Positions 18,210 to 27,205 of a stretch of DNA of 48,233 bases are shown one piece after another. Each line of letters starts with the position of its first letter. The first letter of the stretch is position 1. Made by a program: the position numbers and the translations under genes. The notes beneath the pieces are model-generated. The model was not told where the DNA came from. It saw only the letters and a program-made list of their open reading frames with translations, and ran no database searches. Source of the DNA: Methylococcales symbiont of Hymedesmia sp. n. MRB-2018 (GTDB lineage: Bacteria; Pseudomonadota; Gammaproteobacteria; Methylococcales; Methylomonadaceae); NCBI GenBank assembly GCA_003666385.1, contig QPIN01000055.1, positions 20,532 to 68,764 of the forward strand. The letters run 5' to 3'.

Positions 18210-19598
18210 ATGACGACCGTTAATAGCAACAAGCTTTCCAGTGCTCGATTTGCTCAGGCAACCGATGCTTTTGTTGAAATTTTTACCGCATCTGTTGATT
18301 TTGATCAACGCATGGCATTACAAGATATTGAAGGTTCCCTAGCTCACGCCAAAATGCTTTGTAAAATTGGCATTCTGGATAAAACTGAACTGACTGATAT
18401 TATTAATGGCTTAACCACGATTACTAAGGAGATTGATCAGGGCGAGTTTAATTGGTCAATAGCGCAAGAAGATGTCCATATGAACATCGAAGCTCGCCTA
18501 ACTGAGTTAATCGGTATCGCCGGTAAAAAATTACATACGGGACGTTCCAGAAATGATCAGGTCGCTACTGATATTCGATTGTATTTACGCAATGAAATTA
18601 GCAATATTAGTATCCAGTTAGAACGTCTGCAATACGCTATTTTGGATTTAGCCGAGAAAGAAGCGGATACCATTATGCCTGGTTTTACCCATTTACAAGT
18701 AGCACAACCAGTGACTTTTGGTCATCATTTAATGGCTTGGTTTGAAATGCTTTCGCGCGACAAAGAACGTCTGCAAGATTGTTGTAAGCGGATTAACATT
18801 ATGCCATTAGGTGCTGCTGCTTTAGCAGGTACCAGCTATCCTATTGATCGACATATGACGGCTGAGTTATTAGGCTTTTCGCGCCCATCCAATAACTCAC
18901 TGGATTCTGTCAGTGATAGAGATTTTGCTATTGAATTTACTGCGGCAGGCAGTTTAATCATGATGCATTTATCCCGTTTTTCTGAAGAATTAGTGATCTG
19001 GGCAAGCACACAATTTGATTTTATAGATATACCAGATGCTTTCTGCACTGGTTCGTCCATTATGCCACAAAAGAAAAACCCGGATGTACCCGAGTTAGTA
19101 CGCGGCAAATCGGGTCGTGTTGCTGGTCATTTGGTTTCATTGCTTATGCTAATGAAAGGTCAGCCGTTGGCTTACAACAAAGATAATCAGGAAGATAAAG
19201 AACCTTTATTTGATACCGCAGATACTTTGCTCAATTCATTACGTGCTTTTGCCGATATGGTGCCACATCTCGGTGCTAAAAGAGAAAATATGTATCATGC
19301 CGCTAAACAGGGTTTTGCTACTGCAACCGATTTGACCGATTATTTGGTAACTAAAGGCATGGCATTTCGTGATGCCCATGAAGTGGTAGGGCTTGCTGTA
19401 CGCCTAGGGGTTGATTCTAAACGTGATCTATCCGAAATCTCCTTAGCAGAATTGCAACAGTTTTCAACTGAAATTACAGCGGACGTATTTGATATTCTAA
19501 AACTGGAAGGTTCTGTTGCTGCCAGAAAACATATTGGAGGCACAGCCCCTGATACCGTTAGACAAGCTATAAAATCAGCTAGAGAGCAAATGAATTGA
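18210..19598 (+). CDS. argH: Argininosuccinate lyase
   Basis: 462 residues, the usual ArgH length. The fumarase/lyase superfamily signature [12 protein letters not shown] starts at Gly281, with catalytic Ser282 or Ser283 in the flexible loop. [13 protein letters not shown] and the ATDLTDYLV segment are also typical. The enzyme splits argininosuccinate into arginine and fumarate, the last step of arginine synthesis. No other arg genes are in the window. The next gene starts 22 bp downstream and may be co-transcribed. Confidence 0.96.
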   Translation: MTTVNSNKLSSARFAQATDAFVEIFTASVDFDQRMALQDIEGSLAHAKMLCKIGILDKTELTDIINGLTTITKEIDQGEFNWSIAQEDVHMNIEARLTELIGIAGKKLHTGRSRNDQVATDIRLYLRNEISNISIQLERLQYAILDLAEKEADTIMPGFTHLQVAQPVTFGHHLMAWFEMLSRDKERLQDCCKRINIMPLGAAALAGTSYPIDRHMTAELLGFSRPSNNSLDSVSDRDFAIEFTAAGSLIMMHLSRFSEELVIWASTQFDFIDIPDAFCTGSSIMPQKKNPDVPELVRGKSGRVAGHLVSLLMLMKGQPLAYNKDNQEDKEPLFDTADTLLNSLRAFADMVPHLGAKRENMYHAAKQGFATATDLTDYLVTKGMAFRDAHEVVGLAVRLGVDSKRDLSEISLAELQQFSTEITADVFDILKLEGSVAARKHIGGTAPDTVRQAIKSAREQMN

Positions 19599-19620
19599 TC
19601 ACTTTTTATATTGATTAATC

Positions 19621-20229
19621 ATGCAAACAACGGTTGATTTTCTTCGTCATGGTGAGGTGACAGGCGGTTCTTATTACCTGGGCAGTACCGATGATTTACT
19701 CAGTCAATCAGGTTGGCAACAAATGCACAATACGGTTGCTAACCGGTGCTGGGATCAGATTATCAGCTCTCCTCTGCTTCGTTGCAGTAAATTTGCACAC
19801 AATATAAGCCAACAAGATAATACACCGCTTATTATTGAAGCTGATTGGCAAGAAATTCATTTTGGTGACTGGGAAGGAAAAACAGCGACACAAATAGACG
19901 CAACAGAATTACTTTTATTCTACCAAGATCCTGTTAAATACACGCCAAAGAATGCTGAGGCGTTTGCAGAATTTATCGCTAGAATCAACCTCGCATGGGA
20001 AGGTCTACTCAAACAACACATCGGCAAACATATTTTAGTCATAACCCATGGCGGTGTCATTCGCGCCTTGTTTGCTTTATTGCTTGATTTACCTATTAAT
20101 AAATTATTCAATTTACAAGTTGATCATGCAAGTTTAACCCGTTTCCAATACTTTCAAGATAAAGAAAATGCTTTTATTCAACTGCAATTTCACAACCTAA
20201 ATCCTAATAAATCACCCCTATTATCTTAA
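19621..20229 (+). CDS. Histidine phosphatase family protein (CobC-like)
   Basis: 202 residues. The catalytic FLRHGE motif at the N-terminus (His10 in RHG), the acid/base region EIHFGDWEGK and the second histidine in ITHGGVIR identify a branch-1 histidine phosphatase. The closest pattern is alpha-ribazole-phosphatase (CobC) and broad-specificity phosphoglycerate-mutase-like phosphatases. There are no cobalamin genes nearby, so the substrate is not resolved. It follows argH by 22 bp, so read-through is likely. Confidence 0.8.
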   Translation: MQTTVDFLRHGEVTGGSYYLGSTDDLLSQSGWQQMHNTVANRCWDQIISSPLLRCSKFAHNISQQDNTPLIIEADWQEIHFGDWEGKTATQIDATELLLFYQDPVKYTPKNAEAFAEFIARINLAWEGLLKQHIGKHILVITHGGVIRALFALLLDLPINKLFNLQVDHASLTRFQYFQDKENAFIQLQFHNLNPNKSPLLS

Positions 20230-20311
20230 GTTTACTTAATGATAATAGAAACAGTTAAAGTTCAATGCCAAAAACCCTAACACCACTGAGTTCTTAAACG
20301 GAAATCAAAAA

Positions 20312-20380
20312 ATGGATCATAACGCTGACAACAAACGCATTGCATTTATTTGGTCAATTGCTGACGACTGTTTATTAATG
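20312..20380 (+). pseudogene. Remnant of a type I restriction-modification HsdM N-terminus
   Basis: A short open frame (20312 to about 20434, about 40 codons) starts MDHNADNKRIAFIWSIADDC. This resembles the opening of a class of HsdM methyltransferase subunits (MDHxxHNKxVxFIWSIADDxLRD, recalled from the family). The resemblance stops after about 23 codons, and comEC begins at 20407 in another frame. It is most simply a deletion scar of a lost type I R-M locus. The recall-based match is short, so the call is tentative. Confidence 0.5.
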
Positions 20381-20406
20381 ACCCACTCCATTCAACATAG
20401 ACCCAA

Positions 20407-22677
20407 ATGTTTTTTTCAGCACTGTCATTTCTAGCAGGTATTGTTGTTGTTCAGCAATTTTCTGAATTACCTGATCCAATCTGGTTGTTCTGTCTTTTTT
20501 TATTGGCTTTCGTTTGGGCATATTTTCGTCATTGGTGGCTGATGTTTTTTACTATTGGCTTGTTATGGGCTATTTGTTTTGCCAGTGTACGAATGCAAGA
20601 CAAATTAGCAGAACAATTTGAAGGACAGTATATTCAGCTTGAAGGTAAAGTGACAGGTTTACCACGTTATGATGAACGCCGTGTTCGTTTTGATTTCGTG
20701 GTGAGGAAAGCTGTAATCAAAAACAAAAATATAGACCTCAACAAAATCAGGCTGAGCTGGTATTTCCCCAAAGAAAAGATCAAGTCAGGTCAATATTGGC
20801 AGTTTACTGTTAAGTTAAAAAAACCGCATGGAAGAGTTAATCTTGGTGGTTTTAATTACGAACAGTGGTTGTTTATGCAAAATATTGGAGCAACGGGTTA
20901 TGTCCGTGCAAAACCATTTCCCAAGCTTATTTTTACACCTCCAGTGGTTCAAAATATTGATAATATTCGGCAGTTTATTTCAGACAAACTTGATCATTTG
21001 CTTGGCAACTTCAAAAATAGAGGATTAATCAAGGCTTTGACGATTGGGGATAAGCAGGGGCTGAGTAGCCAGCAATGGCAAATTTTCAGAGATACGGGCA
21101 CAGTTCATTTATTAGCGATTTCAGGGTTGCACATAGGACTGGTTTCAGCTTTTGCTTATTTTCTATTATTAAGAATTAATATCATTTTAGCGATTCGGTC
21201 ACCACAGCAAATTGCTGCACTTTTTGCCATTGCTCTGGCAATTTTTTATGCAGCTTTAGCTGGTTTTTCATTACCTACACAACGTGCCTTGTTAATGCTA
21301 AGTACTGTCTTTGCAGCAATTATCTGGCAGCGTAACATAAGGACAATACATATCTTATCTATGGCTTTGTTGGCGGTGTTAGTTTTTGATCCACTGGCTG
21401 TGTTATCAGCGGGTTTTTGGCTTTCATTTCTGGCTGTTGGATTGATTGTTTTTTGTCTGGCTGGGCGTTTGCTTAAACCTAGGTATTGGAATGCTACAAT
21501 AAAAGTGCATTGTATTACCGCGATGGGCTTATCTCCACTATTAGCATTTTATTTTCAACAGATTTCAATTATTTCGCCATTGGCAAATTTTTTATCGGTG
21601 CCTGTTATTAGTCTGCTGGTCGTTCCTTTATGTCTGTTGGGTGTGGTATTGATTTTTGTATACCCCCTGTTTTCTATAACCGCTTTTAATTGTGCAGATC
21701 AGATATTGCAGATCTTAAATTGGTTTTTATCAGAAATGGCCTTACTTCCATTTGCTACTGTGACACTGGCAGAACCTCCCGTTTATGTCGTTGGTTTAGC
21801 CGTATTCGGTGTTTTTTTGTTATTCTCACCCAAAGGCATTCCTGCACGCTGGCTAGCTTTTGTTTTTATTTTGCCGCTAACCTTTCAGTCTGTAGAAAAA
21901 CCCGCGATGGGTGAAGTAGAAATAAATCTTCTGGATGTTGGACAAGGTTTATCTGCGGTTGTACAAACAAAAAACCGACTATTGCTGTTTGATACAGGTG
22001 CTAAATTTTCTGGGCAATATGATATGGGAAATGCTGTGGTTATTCCTTTTCTAAAACATAAAGCACTTAAAGCAATAGATACGCTTATTATTAGTCATGG
22101 AGATAATGATCATATTGGAGGTATGCGTTCTATCCTCAAGCATGTAAAAGTCAGTAAGCTGTTAACCAGTGTGTCTGAGCAATTAGTAGCATACGATGCA
22201 CAGTCATGTTATGCAGGTCAATCTTGGCTATGGGACCAGGTTTTATTTGAGATTTTATCACCCCCATTAAACAACAAACTCATAGGTAAGAATAATAATT
22301 CTTGTGTGCTTAAAATCAGTGCAGGGGAAAATAGTTTATTATTAACTGGAGATATAGAAGAAAATGCAGAAAAATGGTTAATAAAACATGCTGCTGCTCA
22401 GTTAAGTAGTGATGTTTTAGTGGCACCTCACCACGGTAGTAAAACATCATCCTCGTTAGATTTTTTGGAGCATATTCAAGCAAAGTTTGTATTGATTCCA
22501 GCGGGTTATAGAAATCAGTTTTTATTTCCCCATCGGCAAGTATTAGAGCGTTATAAAAAAATGAATTCAGTGGTGCTTAACACGGCTGATGATGGTGCTT
22601 TAATAATAAAGTTAAATCCCAATAAAATAGCGGTTGAATCAATACGATCAAAACAAAAAAAATATTGGAACAATTAA
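20407..22677 (+). CDS. comEC: DNA internalisation competence protein ComEC/Rec2
   Basis: 756 residues, standard for ComEC. An N-terminal hydrophobic pair of helices and an OB-like soluble region (DUF4131) come first. The polytopic Competence domain follows (about 225-490, beginning GLHIGLVSAF). The C-terminus is a metallo-beta-lactamase-like domain with HGDNDHIGG at His564-Gly572 and APHHGS further on. ComEC forms the inner-membrane channel for single-stranded DNA in natural transformation. It stands alone with no other com genes in view. The ribosome binding site is weak at ATG 20407. An intact Cas9 system in the same window would interact with any incoming DNA. Confidence 0.93.
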   Translation: MFFSALSFLAGIVVVQQFSELPDPIWLFCLFLLAFVWAYFRHWWLMFFTIGLLWAICFASVRMQDKLAEQFEGQYIQLEGKVTGLPRYDERRVRFDFVVRKAVIKNKNIDLNKIRLSWYFPKEKIKSGQYWQFTVKLKKPHGRVNLGGFNYEQWLFMQNIGATGYVRAKPFPKLIFTPPVVQNIDNIRQFISDKLDHLLGNFKNRGLIKALTIGDKQGLSSQQWQIFRDTGTVHLLAISGLHIGLVSAFAYFLLLRINIILAIRSPQQIAALFAIALAIFYAALAGFSLPTQRALLMLSTVFAAIIWQRNIRTIHILSMALLAVLVFDPLAVLSAGFWLSFLAVGLIVFCLAGRLLKPRYWNATIKVHCITAMGLSPLLAFYFQQISIISPLANFLSVPVISLLVVPLCLLGVVLIFVYPLFSITAFNCADQILQILNWFLSEMALLPFATVTLAEPPVYVVGLAVFGVFLLFSPKGIPARWLAFVFILPLTFQSVEKPAMGEVEINLLDVGQGLSAVVQTKNRLLLFDTGAKFSGQYDMGNAVVIPFLKHKALKAIDTLIISHGDNDHIGGMRSILKHVKVSKLLTSVSEQLVAYDAQSCYAGQSWLWDQVLFEILSPPLNNKLIGKNNNSCVLKISAGENSLLLTGDIEENAEKWLIKHAAAQLSSDVLVAPHHGSKTSSSLDFLEHIQAKFVLIPAGYRNQFLFPHRQVLERYKKMNSVVLNTADDGALIIKLNPNKIAVESIRSKQKKYWNN

Positions 22678-22680
22678 ATT

Positions 22681-22734
22681 AATTATGCTGAGTTCTCGCA
22701 ATAAAAGTAACTACTCAGCGTACTCCGTAACTGC
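22681..22734. repeat. Solo ends of repeat families A and B
   Basis: 22682-22698 carries ATGCTGAGTTCTC, the end of family B. 22707-22734 matches the right terminus of family A in reverse orientation (27 of 28 positions versus 27147-27174). It is a degenerate or composite insertion between comEC and the Rrf2 regulator gene, with no element interior. Confidence 0.6.
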
Positions 22735-22775
22735 CAATAAAATCGTTTTTTTAGATAGCTGTAATAACCTAGTTC

Positions 22776-22809
22776 TTTACTCAGGAATTAAATAGGACTA
22801 GAATAGTCC
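22776..22809 (+). promoter_or_regulatory. Promoter with IscR-type operator over the -10 box (suf operon)
   Basis: TTTACT (22776-22781) and TAGAAT (22799-22804) are spaced by 17 bp. The perfect inverted repeat GGACTA-GAA-TAGTCC (22795-22809) overlaps the -10 box. Its GACTA-N3-TAGTC core is the core of the type 1 IscR box (GACTR-WWW-YAGTC). Binding of the Rrf2 protein encoded just downstream would block polymerase, giving autorepression tied to Fe-S status. Confidence 0.7.
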
Positions 22810-22829
22810 CCAATATAAATGGGAAAACA

Positions 22830-23279
22830 ATGTTAAAGCTGAGTAAATTAACAGATTATGCCACGGTCATCTTGAGCTACATGGCAAAAGACTATTTAAA
22901 AATGCATGCTGCATTAGAAATAGCGCAAGCGACAGGTATTACTCAACCAACAGTGAGCAAGATTCTTAAAATATTGCTTAAGGCTAATGTATTGACCTCT
23001 GTTCGTGGTGCAAAGGGTGGCTATCTATTAGCTAGAGCACCTGAAAATATAACGGTTGCAACCGTTATAGATGCATTGGAAGGGCCGATTTCTTTAACTG
23101 AATGTAGCGTATCCCACAAGAACTGTGGACAGGTTGCAGACTGTCATGTTCAGGGCAATTGGGGCATCATTAATCAGAAAATATTAGCATTGTTAGAGGC
23201 GGTAACTTTAGCGGATATGATTTTGCCAATAAAACCAATCAACGAAATTAGAATCCCCGCGAATAGCTTATTTAGATAG
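22830..23279 (+). CDS. Rrf2-family Fe-S cluster-sensing regulator of the SUF operon
   Basis: 149 residues with an N-terminal winged helix ([16 protein letters not shown]; recognition helix around [13 protein letters not shown]). Three cysteines at 92, 99 and 105 lie in the loop that binds a [2Fe-2S] cluster in IscR. This fits the SUF-system regulator subfamily. When clusters are plentiful the holo-protein probably represses its own operon through the inverted repeat 20 bp upstream. It is followed after 8 bp by sufB, so it is the first gene of the operon. Confidence 0.88.
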   Translation: MLKLSKLTDYATVILSYMAKDYLKMHAALEIAQATGITQPTVSKILKILLKANVLTSVRGAKGGYLLARAPENITVATVIDALEGPISLTECSVSHKNCGQVADCHVQGNWGIINQKILALLEAVTLADMILPIKPINEIRIPANSLFR

Positions 23280-23287
23280 AGTATTTT

Positions 23288-24736
23288 ATGTCATCAAGTG
23301 CAAAAGAAATTAAAAACCTGATTAGTCAGGATTATAAACAAGGTTTTGTAACCGAGTTAGAAGTGGAAACTTTTCCTCCAGGATTGGATGAAGAGGTCAT
23401 TGCTAAACTTTCAAGGATCAAGAACGAACCTGAATTTATGCTGGAATATCGGCTCAAGGCTTTTCGACATTGGCAAACGATGAAAGAACCAGATTGGGCG
23501 CAGTTGAATATTGAAGCCATTGATTATCAATCCATTAGTTATTATTCAGCACCTAAAAAGAAAGGAGATGGCCCACAAAGTCTGGATGAAGTAGATCCTG
23601 AATTATTAGAGACTTATAAAAAGCTAGGTATACCATTAGATGAACAGGAACGTTTGGCTGGCGTTGCAGTAGATGCCGTGTTTGATAGTGTGTCTGTTGC
23701 TACGACTTTCAAAGGCAAGCTGAAGGATGCGGGGGTAATTTTTTGTCCTATTTCAGAAGCTTTACAAGAGCATCCTGAGTTAGTGAAAAAATATTTGGGT
23801 ACGGTTGTGGCTGAAACAGATAATTTTTTTGCGGCGTTAAATGCCGCTGTTTTTACCGATGGTTCTTTTGTTTATATTCCAAAAGGTGTGCGTTGCCCTA
23901 TGGAATTATCCACTTATTTTAGAATCAATGCAGCCAATACTGGACAATTTGAACGCACATTGATTATTGCTGATGCTGGCAGTCATGTCAGTTACCTAGA
24001 AGGCTGCACTGCGCCGATGCGTGATGAAAACCAATTGCATGCTGCGGTGGTGGAACTGGTTATTATGGATGATGCAGAAATAAAATATTCAACGGTACAA
24101 AACTGGTATCCAGGTGATGAAAATGGTGTTGGTGGTATTTATAATTTTGTCACCAAACGTGCAGAATGCCGTGGGCATAATGCCAAAGTTTCCTGGACTC
24201 AAGTTGAAACAGGTTCTGCTATTACCTGGAAGTATCCCAGTTGTGTTTTATTAGGTGATGATTCTACAGGGGAGTTTTATTCAGTGGCATTGACTAATAA
24301 TTATCAGCAGGCGGATACCGGTACCAAAATGATACATATTGGTAAAAACACCAGCAGTACCATTATTTCTAAAGGTATCTCTGCTGGTAAAGCACAAAAT
24401 ACTTATCGCGGTTTGGTTAAAGTCGGTAAAAAGGCTGAGAATGCACGTAATTATACCCAATGTGATTCCTTATTAGTTGGCGATAAATGTGGAGCACATA
24501 CTTTTCCGTATATAGAAGTCAAACAGCCTTCTGCACAAGTAGAACATGAAGCGACGACCTCTAAAATTAGCGAAGACCAGTTGTTTTTTTGTCAACAACG
24601 GGGACTTTCAGCAGAAGATGCGGTGTCCATGATTGTGAATGGCTTTTGTAAAGAAGTATTTAAGGAATTACCGATGGAATTTGCGGTAGAAGCACAAGCC
24701 TTATTAGGGATTAGTTTAGAAGGCTCAGTAGGCTAA
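23288..24736 (+). CDS. sufB: Fe-S cluster assembly scaffold protein SufB
   Basis: 482 residues, the usual SufB length. Family landmarks include [17 protein letters not shown], a [11 protein letters not shown] segment and the C-terminal beta-helix. SufB with SufC and SufD forms the SufBC2D scaffold that assembles Fe-S clusters, particularly under oxidative or iron stress. It lies 8 bp after the Rrf2 gene and 76 bp before sufC. Confidence 0.96.
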   Translation: MSSSAKEIKNLISQDYKQGFVTELEVETFPPGLDEEVIAKLSRIKNEPEFMLEYRLKAFRHWQTMKEPDWAQLNIEAIDYQSISYYSAPKKKGDGPQSLDEVDPELLETYKKLGIPLDEQERLAGVAVDAVFDSVSVATTFKGKLKDAGVIFCPISEALQEHPELVKKYLGTVVAETDNFFAALNAAVFTDGSFVYIPKGVRCPMELSTYFRINAANTGQFERTLIIADAGSHVSYLEGCTAPMRDENQLHAAVVELVIMDDAEIKYSTVQNWYPGDENGVGGIYNFVTKRAECRGHNAKVSWTQVETGSAITWKYPSCVLLGDDSTGEFYSVALTNNYQQADTGTKMIHIGKNTSSTIISKGISAGKAQNTYRGLVKVGKKAENARNYTQCDSLLVGDKCGAHTFPYIEVKQPSAQVEHEATTSKISEDQLFFCQQRGLSAEDAVSMIVNGFCKEVFKELPMEFAVEAQALLGISLEGSVG

Positions 24737-24812
24737 TTCAATGTAGCTTGGATAAACGCCAGTGCAATCTGACAACAAGCAAAAGAAAAGAATTGATAAA
24801 ACAGGAAATACA

Positions 24813-25562
24813 ATGCTCAACATAGAAAACCTTCACGTTAATGTCGGTGATAAAGCTATTTTAAAAGGTGTTAATTTACAAATAAAGCCAGGTGAGGTAC
24901 ATACCATTATGGGGCCTAATGGTGCTGGTAAAAGTACCCTTTCTCATGTGCTTTCCGGTAAAGCAGGTTATACCGTAACCCAAGGTAAAGTGACTTATAT
25001 GGGAAAAGATTTATTGGGTATGGAGCCAGAACTAAGAGCGCGGGAAGGTGTGTTTCTAGCCTTTCAATATCCAGTAGAAATCCCTGGTGTCAGCAATATT
25101 TATTTAATGAAAGCGGCTTTAAATGCCAATAGAAAACATCAGGGTTTGGATGAAGTTGATGCGATGGATTTTTTAACACTGGTTAAGGATAAAATCAAAT
25201 TACTGCAAATGGATGAAAAGTTTCTTTATCGAGCCGTTAATGAAGGTTTTTCAGGAGGTGAAAAGAAGCGCAATGAAATTCTTCAGGCAGCGATACTTGA
25301 ACCTAAATTATGCGTATTAGATGAAACCGACTCGGGTTTAGATATTGATGCCTTAAAAATTGTAGCTAAAGGTATTAATTCCTTACGCACAGAGCAACGT
25401 TCTTTCTTAATGATTACCCATTATCAGCGAATGCTGGATTATGTTAAACCTGATTTTGTACATGTCTTAGCTGATGGTCGAATTGTTAAATCAGGTGGGC
25501 CAGAGTTAGCTTTAGAACTGGAAGCAAAAGGCTATCAGTGGGTTGGAGGGAAGGCAGCGTAA
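24813..25562 (+). CDS. sufC: Fe-S assembly ATPase SufC
   Basis: 249 residues from ATG 24813, chosen because AGGAAA sits just upstream and SufC proteins begin ML-I-NL; a longer in-frame extension to 24762 is not typical. Walker A is GPNGAGKST (34-42), the signature is FSGGEKKR, and Walker B is LCVLDETDSGLD. SufC is the ABC-type ATPase that drives conformational change in the SufBC2D scaffold. Its stop TAA overlaps the sufD ATG by one base, indicating translational coupling. Confidence 0.95.
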   Translation: MLNIENLHVNVGDKAILKGVNLQIKPGEVHTIMGPNGAGKSTLSHVLSGKAGYTVTQGKVTYMGKDLLGMEPELRAREGVFLAFQYPVEIPGVSNIYLMKAALNANRKHQGLDEVDAMDFLTLVKDKIKLLQMDEKFLYRAVNEGFSGGEKKRNEILQAAILEPKLCVLDETDSGLDIDALKIVAKGINSLRTEQRSFLMITHYQRMLDYVKPDFVHVLADGRIVKSGGPELALELEAKGYQWVGGKAA

Positions 25563-26878
25563 TGAGTGGCTTACAAAATTATAAGACCGATTACCAGCAA
25601 ATACAGGCTGACCTCCCTGGGCAGTCTTTAGCTTGGTTACAGCAGATAAGAATCGATGCTTTTAGCGTATTTTCGGATACCGGTTTTCCTTCATTAAGAG
25701 AAGAAGAATGGCGATATACCAATATTTCAGCCATAGAAAAAAAGTTATTTTCGCCCTCGACAAATGTTGACTCAAATGCAATAGATCAAGCATGGCTAGA
25801 TAGTTTTTGCTTAAAAGATGCTTACACTTTAGTGATTATCAATGGCCGTTTTTCAAAAGCACATTCTTCATTAAAAGGTCTGCCGGAAACAGTTACCATT
25901 TTGAGTATGGGCGATGCTTTAGAGCAGAATCCAGAATTAGTTGAAAAATATTTGACCAAAGCCGTAGCAAATGAAGAGCATAGTTTTGTGGCCTTTAATT
26001 CAGCATGGTTTAGCGATGGATTATTTGTACATGTACCTGTAAAGCAAGTGTTAGATAAACCTGTTCAACTTATTCATCTAGTGACACAGGCTGATTGTTT
26101 GGCAGTTAGTCGAAACATACTCATTGTCGAAGACATGGCACAGGTAGAAGTGATTGAAACTTTTGTGGGTGATAGCAATGCTTATTTAACGGCTTCTGTT
26201 ACAGAAATATTTGTAGAAAAGAATGCTGATTTAACACTGTATAAAATGCAAAATGAAGGTGATAAGGCTTATCATTTTGGCGGTACTTATGTAAAACAAG
26301 CAAAGCACAGTCGCTTTAAACATCATAATTTTGCCTTCGGTAGTTTATTAGCCAGAAATGATGTACATACTGATTTAGATATGGCTTCTGAATGCGATTT
26401 GAATGGATTGTATATTGGTGTAAAACGTCAGCATATCGACAATCATACCCGTATTAAGCACATGCAACCGCACGCCATTAGTAAGGAAATGTATAAAGGT
26501 ATTTTAAATCAGCGTGCCAAGGGTGTTTTTCAAGGACTGGTTTTTGTTGCTGAAGATGCACAAAAAACTGATTCTGTGATGAATAATCGTAATCTATTGT
26601 TATCCAATGATGCCGAAGCGGATGCCAAACCTCAGCTAAAGATTTATGCAGATGACGTGAAATGTGCGCATGGTGTAACGGTTGGACAGTTGGATGAAAA
26701 ATCAATTTTTTATTTAAAATCACGAGCCATAGATGAAGCAACCGCTCGAAATATGCTGACCTTTGCTTTTGCTAATGAAATGGTGGGTAAAGTGGATAAT
26801 AAAGAACTACATACGATGTTGCTTGGGCAATTATTACAACGATTTTCACAAAAGTCTGTGGATGAGAAATGGTTGTAG
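25562..26878 (+). CDS. sufD: Fe-S cluster assembly protein SufD
   Basis: 438 residues from the ATG overlapping the sufC stop; the open frame extends 24 bp further into sufC, but the overlap start is the natural one. The N-terminal helical region has the FPSLREEEWRYTN motif and the beta-helix core is shared with SufB. The C-terminus has the CAHGVTVGQLDE signature. It is the third subunit of the SufBC2D scaffold. A hairpin follows 18 bp after the stop. Confidence 0.94.
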   Translation: MSGLQNYKTDYQQIQADLPGQSLAWLQQIRIDAFSVFSDTGFPSLREEEWRYTNISAIEKKLFSPSTNVDSNAIDQAWLDSFCLKDAYTLVIINGRFSKAHSSLKGLPETVTILSMGDALEQNPELVEKYLTKAVANEEHSFVAFNSAWFSDGLFVHVPVKQVLDKPVQLIHLVTQADCLAVSRNILIVEDMAQVEVIETFVGDSNAYLTASVTEIFVEKNADLTLYKMQNEGDKAYHFGGTYVKQAKHSRFKHHNFAFGSLLARNDVHTDLDMASECDLNGLYIGVKRQHIDNHTRIKHMQPHAISKEMYKGILNQRAKGVFQGLVFVAEDAQKTDSVMNNRNLLLSNDAEADAKPQLKIYADDVKCAHGVTVGQLDEKSIFYLKSRAIDEATARNMLTFAFANEMVGKVDNKELHTMLLGQLLQRFSQKSVDEKWL

Positions 26879-26895
26879 GGAATGTGAATATTACA

Positions 26896-26926
26896 AAAAT
26901 ATCAGTGATTTCAATACTGATATTTT
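26896..26926 (+). terminator. Hairpin after sufD
   Basis: A perfect 11-bp stem AAAATATCAGT / ACTGATATTTT with a 9-base loop starts 18 bp after the sufD stop. The 3' arm ends in four T but no longer T-run follows. It may act as a partial terminator that separates sufBCD from sufSU, or protect the sufBCD mRNA. Confidence 0.55.
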
Positions 26927-26942
26927 GCAGTTGAAATAAAGT

Positions 26943-26967
26943 GAGGACTCAGCATAACTCATAAACG
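26943..26967 (-). repeat. Solo end of repeat family B
   Basis: The reverse complement matches the conserved right end of the element at 45512-45589 in 22 of 25 positions. Together with the family A copy it makes up most of the 327-bp gap between sufD and sufS. No gene is seen in that gap. Confidence 0.55.
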
Positions 26968-27018
26968 AAGTAAGAATTAGAAGCTTCAAATACAATATGT
27001 TAATAATAAATTAGCAGC

Positions 27019-27174
27019 AACTACTCAGCTTACCCTCTATTTTGTCCGATAGCCGCGTTGAAAGTGTGCATTTACACCTGTAAACTCCGCGCTTTCGCCT
27101 TGCTCTTGAACGCCTTGATCTTGAAGAGAACAGGGGGGCAATCTAAGCAGTTACGGAGTACGCCGAGTAGTTAC
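27019..27174. repeat. MITE-like dispersed repeat, family A, copy 2
   Basis: This copy is close to 14741-14893 along its full length. Its terminal inverted repeats are better preserved: left AACTACTCAGCTTAC and right-end reverse complement AACTACTCGGCGTAC (13 of 15). It splits the SUF gene cluster between sufD and sufS, ending 31 bp before the sufS start. Confidence 0.78.
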
Positions 27175-27205
27175 AATTAGCAAATCATTAAAGAAACAAT
27201 ACAAA

